From: Drechslerella dactyloides
Taxonomy: Eukaryota > Ascomycota > Orbiliomycetes > Orbiliales > Orbiliaceae
NCBI GenBank assembly: GCA_020064725.1
Contig: JAGTWJ010000010.1
Location: 744,001 to 808,000 of the forward strand
Direction: 5' to 3'
Length of the DNA: 64,000 bases
Within the stretch, counting starts at the first letter, position 1. Every line of letters starts with the position of its first letter. A program made the translations under genes and the position numbers. The notes below the pieces were generated by a model that had not been told where the DNA came from, searched no databases, and worked only from the letters and a program-made list of their open reading frames with translations. Below, piece after piece: positions 60,148 through 64,000 of the stretch.

Positions 60148-62034
60148 ATGGCGACCCTCACGAAATCCCTCCTGTCCGCCCTTCCGGCGCCGAAGCAGGC
60201 AGCTTCCGCCAATGAAGCCGCCGCTCCCTCCAAAATCTCCGGCCCCCGGATCATTGGAGCCAACAGCGCTGAGTCCCAGCTGATCCTGAAGGTATCTCCC
60301 ACCGCCCTTCCCATACCCCTTACCCGTCATCAGATAACTGCCCGCAATCACGATATGCTAATGGCCGCCTCTCTCTACCAGCGGAGCGGCCCACCGCCCT
60401 ACGGTCAACGCGCCAACTGGCGGCCCAAATCCCTCGAAGACTTTGGCGACGGCGGCGCATTCCCGGAAGTCCCCATTGCGCAGTACCCACTCGACATGGG
60501 CCGCAAGCCCTCCAACAAGACCCGTGCGGCACTTTCTCTCGAAGTCGACGAGCAGGGCCTTGTCCAATACGACGCGATCGCGCGACAAGGACACAACGAG
60601 AAGCGAATCGTGCACGCGTCCTTCAAGGATCTCATCCCGCTGCGGCAGCGTGCCGATGTCGGCGAGATCTCACTAGAGCGCCCATCGGAGGAGGAAGTGG
60701 CAGAGCAGACGGAGCGGACGCGCGCGGCGCTGGCAAAGCTTGTTGCTGGTGCCGTAGCCGCGCAGAAACCGAAGAACATCAAGGGCACGAATCGACCGGA
60801 ACCGACGTTCGTGCGATACACGCCAGCAAACCAGATGGGCGAAACGGGGAAGAAGAACGACCGGATCATCAAGATTGTCGAGCGGCAGGAAGATCCTATG
60901 GAGCCGCCAAAGTTCAAGCATAAGAAGATACCGAGAGGCCCGCCGTCGCCACCTCCGCCGGTGATGCATTCCCCGCCGAGGAAGCTGACCGCGGCGGATC
61001 AGGAGGCATGGACGATACCGCCGCCAATCTCGAATTGGAAGAATCCGAAAGGTTATACGGTTCCGCTGGATAAGCGGTTGGCAGCTGATGGACGAGGCCT
61101 GCAAGATGTTACGATCAACGACAAGTTTGCGCTGTTCTCAGAAGCGCTGTTCATTGCGGATAGACATGCAAGAGAGGAGGTCAAGCTGCGGACAACGATG
61201 CAGCAGAAGCTGGCGGAGAAGGAAAAGCTGGCGAAAGAAGAGCATCTGAGAAAGTTGGCTCAACAGGCAAGAGAAGAACACCGAGGCGGCGCGAGAGGGA
61301 GGATCACAGACCGGAGATCGCGGTCGGCATCTGGATCAGAGCGTTCGGACAGCGGCAGCAGGAGTCGAAGCAGAACGCCGCCCAGACGACGGCGGTCCAG
61401 TTCCCGAGGCTCGGATTCCGAGGAGGAAAGAGCGATCAAAGAGCGAGAGGAGCTGAGACGGGAAAGACGCAAAGAGGCCGAGAGAGACCTGCGGATGAAG
61501 CGGATGGGCACAGAACGGCGTGTCCAGATGATGGCGCGTGAGCAGAACCGCGACATCGGCGAGAAGATCGCTCTCGGCCTGGTTTCCAAGCCGACGCAAT
61601 CCGCCGAGTCCATGTTCGACGCCAGACTGTTCAACCGCAGCAGCGGCCTGGGCATGGGCGCCGAGTTCAACGAGGATCAGCACTACGACAAGCCACTCTT
61701 TGCGGCCGCCGAGATATCACGCAGCATATATCGACCATCAGCAGGCGGCGGTGGCGGCGACGAAGACGATGGCGATGGCAACATGGAGCGATTTTCGAAG
61801 GAGAAGCGATTCGACGTCCTCGGGCGGGGCGTGTTCCAGGGCTCTGGTGATCAGGAGGCGAGAGAGGGACCCGTGCAGTTCGAGAAGGATAATTCCACGT
61901 CGGTAGATCCATTCAACGTGGACGCCTTCCTAGCGGACGTCAAGGCTGGGCAGGAGAAGAAGCACGGGCTCGAGCTGTCGGACAAGCATAAGGATTCGAA
62001 GCGGGCGCGCGTGGATTCTGACGACGAAGACTGA
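60148..62034 (+). CDS. prp45: Prp45/SNW1 (SKIP) spliceosome component
   Basis: Exons 60148-60291 and 60382-62034 give 598 residues. The 90 bp intron has GTATCT, a GCTAAT branch and CTACCAG; it has no in-frame stop and a length divisible by three, so it can be missed by gene finders. Removing it restores the family sequence LILKRSGPPPYGQRANW. The SNW core continues with FGDGGAFPEVPIAQYPLDMG and the invariant region NWKNPKGYTVPLDKRLAADGRG with FALFSEALFIADRHAREEV. The C-terminal third has Arg/Ser dipeptides, a long charged helix and an acidic tail. Prp45 is a core component of the activated spliceosome and, in other eukaryotes, a transcription co-regulator. It is nuclear. Confidence 0.96.
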   Translation: MATLTKSLLSALPAPKQAASANEAAAPSKISGPRIIGANSAESQLILKVSPTALPIPLTRHQITARNHDMLMAASLYQRSGPPPYGQRANWRPKSLEDFGDGGAFPEVPIAQYPLDMGRKPSNKTRAALSLEVDEQGLVQYDAIARQGHNEKRIVHASFKDLIPLRQRADVGEISLERPSEEEVAEQTERTRAALAKLVAGAVAAQKPKNIKGTNRPEPTFVRYTPANQMGETGKKNDRIIKIVERQEDPMEPPKFKHKKIPRGPPSPPPPVMHSPPRKLTAADQEAWTIPPPISNWKNPKGYTVPLDKRLAADGRGLQDVTINDKFALFSEALFIADRHAREEVKLRTTMQQKLAEKEKLAKEEHLRKLAQQAREEHRGGARGRITDRRSRSASGSERSDSGSRSRSRTPPRRRRSSSRGSDSEEERAIKEREELRRERRKEAERDLRMKRMGTERRVQMMAREQNRDIGEKIALGLVSKPTQSAESMFDARLFNRSSGLGMGAEFNEDQHYDKPLFAAAEISRSIYRPSAGGGGGDEDDGDGNMERFSKEKRFDVLGRGVFQGSGDQEAREGPVQFEKDNSTSVDPFNVDAFLADVKAGQEKKHGLELSDKHKDSKRARVDSDDED

Positions 62035-62303
62035 CCGATTTTATTTACCCTTTTGCATTTTCTCGGTAGCCGGTTTGTGCGGTTTCGTTGCTATTGTATT
62101 TCGGTGCTGTTGGCGCACAGCGGAAGTTTAACGATTTCTCTTGTATCATACAAAACTCTTCGTGTCCTATTCGCATCTCAGATTGAGCTGCACCTAGGTA
62201 TATATAATTCTTTTTTCTCCGATGTATTCGCCGTCCACCTGAAAAACACCCTCGTGGCCTCATATTTTACAACTAGAGGCATATGCATCGATATAATTAT
62301 CGA

Positions 62304-63345
62304 TCACTCGGTCCTCCAGACCACCACCGTCCCGTCAACCCCCGCCGTCACCATCTCCTTCCGCGCATCGTTCACCGCCACAGCGGTCACCACCTTCCCG
62401 CCATGCGCCCGCTCCTTCACGACACACTTCCCCTCCAGCACATCCCACGCATACACCCACCCGTCCTCGCTGCCGCTGACCACATAGCTATCCACCATTG
62501 CAAACGCGCTCTGCACACGGTACTCGCTATTCGCATGGCCGCGGTAACTCTGCAGACACCCGCCCGTTCCCTTATCCATCAGCCGTATCGTCCCGTCGAG
62601 ACTGGACACGAGCACCGCGCGCTCATCCTGCGTTTGCGCGACGGACGTGATCGCGTGGCCGATGACATCCACATAGATAGTCCCCATGCGCAGATCGTAC
62701 CGTCGGATTTTACCGTCCACGCAGCCGGTTATCACCTCGCCGTCGCCGACGGTGAGCGCGCTGATGCTGTCCTTGCCCTCATCCCACACCATCAGCGGCT
62801 TCGCGGCATTGCTCTTCGTGTCCCACAGGCGGACGGTGGCGTCGAAGCTGCCCGTGACGAGGACGCTGGCGTCGTGGTTGAACGCGCAGGCGTTGATGCG
62901 GGCGTAGTGCCCGGCGAAGCGGCGGAGGGTTTTCGCGGACGCGACGTCCCATAGGAAGGCGGCCTTGTCGCCGCCGACGGAGGCGAAGCGCGCGTTGTCC
63001 GGGCTGACGGCGAGGGAGAGGACTTCGTAGCCGTGCGCGTCGTAGGTTTGGATGAGCGTGCCGGATGAGGGGTTGAAGAGGTTGATTTTGCGGTCCTGCC
63101 CGCCGGTAAGGATCTATAGGCCGTACGGTGGTTAGTAGCTGGCAGTTGAAGAAGAGTAATAGAATAATAAAGTAATAGAGTACATACGTATTGGCCGGCG
63201 CCGGCGCTGTAGGTTACGCAGTGGACGGGACCTGAGAATGCAGAATGCGTTAGCTGAGGTGAACGAGTTCAAAAGAAAGCTGGATGTTAAACGTACCGAC
63301 ATGGCGAGAGATGGTAGCCGCTTGGTGGCTCGGAAAGAGGACCAT
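62304..63345 (-). CDS. WD40 protein, MORG1/WDR83-like
   Basis: Exons 63345-63297, 63231-63188 and 63113-62304 join in phase to 300 residues. WD repeats cover the whole length, for example LTGGQDRKINLFNPSSG, ASVGGDKAAFLWDVASA, TGSFDATVRLWDTKS, and SGSEDGWVYAWDVLEG. The order and the YDAHGYEVLSLAVSPDN stretch match MORG1/WDR83, a scaffold reported in MAP kinase signalling and also found in spliceosome preparations. The first two exons are 49 and 44 bp. It is convergent with Prp45, ending 269 bp away. Confidence 0.88.
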
Positions 63346-63706
63346 GGGGCTACATAGAGCGCGATCAAGGTGATATGAGTAAGGTAAGAGTGGGTGGGTG
63401 GAAGCGAAGTTGAATATGAATGATCCTGGAGATACCCAGATTTCCGAAGTGAGGTTACTTAGTCAAGCAGCCGCAACACGCGAGATGCAACAGAACGTAG
63501 TATCTTTTGTATCACAACTTACGTCTAGATCTATGCACTCCACAGATACGCAGGAAATAGATATACTGAGAGGATACCCAGATGAATAAACTTATGCATA
63601 GGGTATTTAGTCTTTGCTAATACAAATTATACGTTAATATGACGAACATATACGTATACACGGATATCACTATCCTCTATCCGAACTCTTGAGAGATCGA
63701 CCGCGC
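63346..63706. other. Intergenic region upstream of the MORG1-like gene
   Basis: This 361 bp stretch lies between the MORG1-like start and the 3' end of the FAD-linked dehydrogenase gene, both on the minus strand. It is AT-rich near 63540-63670; no element could be assigned. Confidence 0.45.
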
Positions 63707-64000
63707 CTACACATCCATTGGGATGTATTTGTATCTATAACCAGTTAGCCGCCGTCCAGTCTTCACTAAACGCAATAGAAGGAACTCACGGGTTCATTAT
63801 TCCCTGCGGATCGAACGTCCTCTTCACCCGCCGCATGATCTCCAGCGCCGTCGCGTCCCGACTGTACTGCACGTAATCCCGCTTCGCAAACCCCAACCCG
63901 TGCTCCGCGCTGATGCTTCCCTTCCGCTTCTGAATCCACTCGTAGACCCACGGCTCCAGCAGCTTCTCGACCTGCTTGTCGTACCACCTGACCGGCACGT
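63707..64000 (-). CDS. D-2-hydroxyglutarate/D-lactate dehydrogenase, C-terminus (partial)
   Basis: Exon 64000-63790 (open at the window edge) and the last exon 63734-63707 encode about 79 residues. The sequence contains SISAEHGLGFAKRDYVQYS and RTFDPQGIMNPYKYIPMDV, the C-terminal end of FAD-linked oxidases of the Dld2/Dld3/D2HGDH group; the EHGLG loop lies at the substrate site. The NPYKY end is created by the last splice junction. The N-terminal FAD-binding domain lies outside the window, so targeting and subclass cannot be judged. Confidence 0.88.

Overview
The window is nuclear DNA from a filamentous ascomycete (Pezizomycotina); I cannot assign a class from sequence alone. The evidence is genes with many short introns (mostly 50-110 bp, GT-AG, with CTAAC/GCTAAT-type branch sites), a HapX-type iron bZIP regulator with its Hap4-like CCAAT-complex-binding segment, a Cyk3-type SH3/transglutaminase-like protein, a p24 cargo receptor, COG2, Prp45/SNW and a mitochondrial uL1 protein. 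I see no transposase, CRISPR array, rRNA, tRNA or bacterial-style operon. All gene models were assembled by eye: I chose splice sites so that the reading phase closes and family motifs join, and give exon coordinates in each entry.

Layout. 1-330: possible last exon of a cut-off gene (+). 768-4296 (-): large acidic repeat protein, no known family. 4785-6804 (+): CID/RS-rich RNA-processing protein. 7026-7988 (+): periplasmic-binding-protein-like protein without a signal peptide. 8089-9805 (-): SRP54. 10125-11203 (+): mitochondrial ribosomal protein uL1. 11334-12285 (-): COG2. 13356-14543 (-): AIG2/gamma-glutamylcyclotransferase-like. 14544-18323: 3.8 kb without a gene. 18324-22511 (+): Cyk3-like. 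24064-25706 (-): HapX, with a perfect SreA-type GATA site upstream. 26290-30030 (-): telomere-type OB-fold (POT1/Cdc13) protein. 30534-31556 (+): secreted protein of unknown function. 31943-33467 (+): flavin monooxygenase. 34433-39328 (+): chromodomain plus HDA2/3-like histone deacetylase complex subunit, with an apparent one-base frame error. 40704-40958 (-): small protein with 3.8 kb of gene-free DNA upstream. 44774-48472 (-): Ulp2-like SUMO protease. 49910-50844 (+): p24 protein. 51949-56279 (-): Ubp15/USP7-like deubiquitinase in 16 exons. 58216-59725 (+): mitochondrial PDK/BCKDK-type kinase. 60148-62034 (+): Prp45/SNW1. 62304-63345 (-): MORG1/WDR83-like WD40 protein. 63707-64000 (-): C-terminus of a D-lactate/D-2-hydroxyglutarate dehydrogenase, cut by the window edge.

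Most genes are housekeeping genes and do not form a cluster. Three themes recur without being physically linked: RNA processing (CID/RS protein, Prp45), chromatin and telomere (HDA2/3-like, POT1/Cdc13-like) and peptide-modifier removal (Ulp2, Ubp15). The observations most worth following up are the chromodomain frame break, the telomere OB-fold protein with its domain at the C-terminus, the acidic DW-repeat protein, the catalytically altered Cyk3 transglutaminase fold with its SPNPY repeat array, the SreA-type site at hapX, and the small gene with very long upstream DNA.
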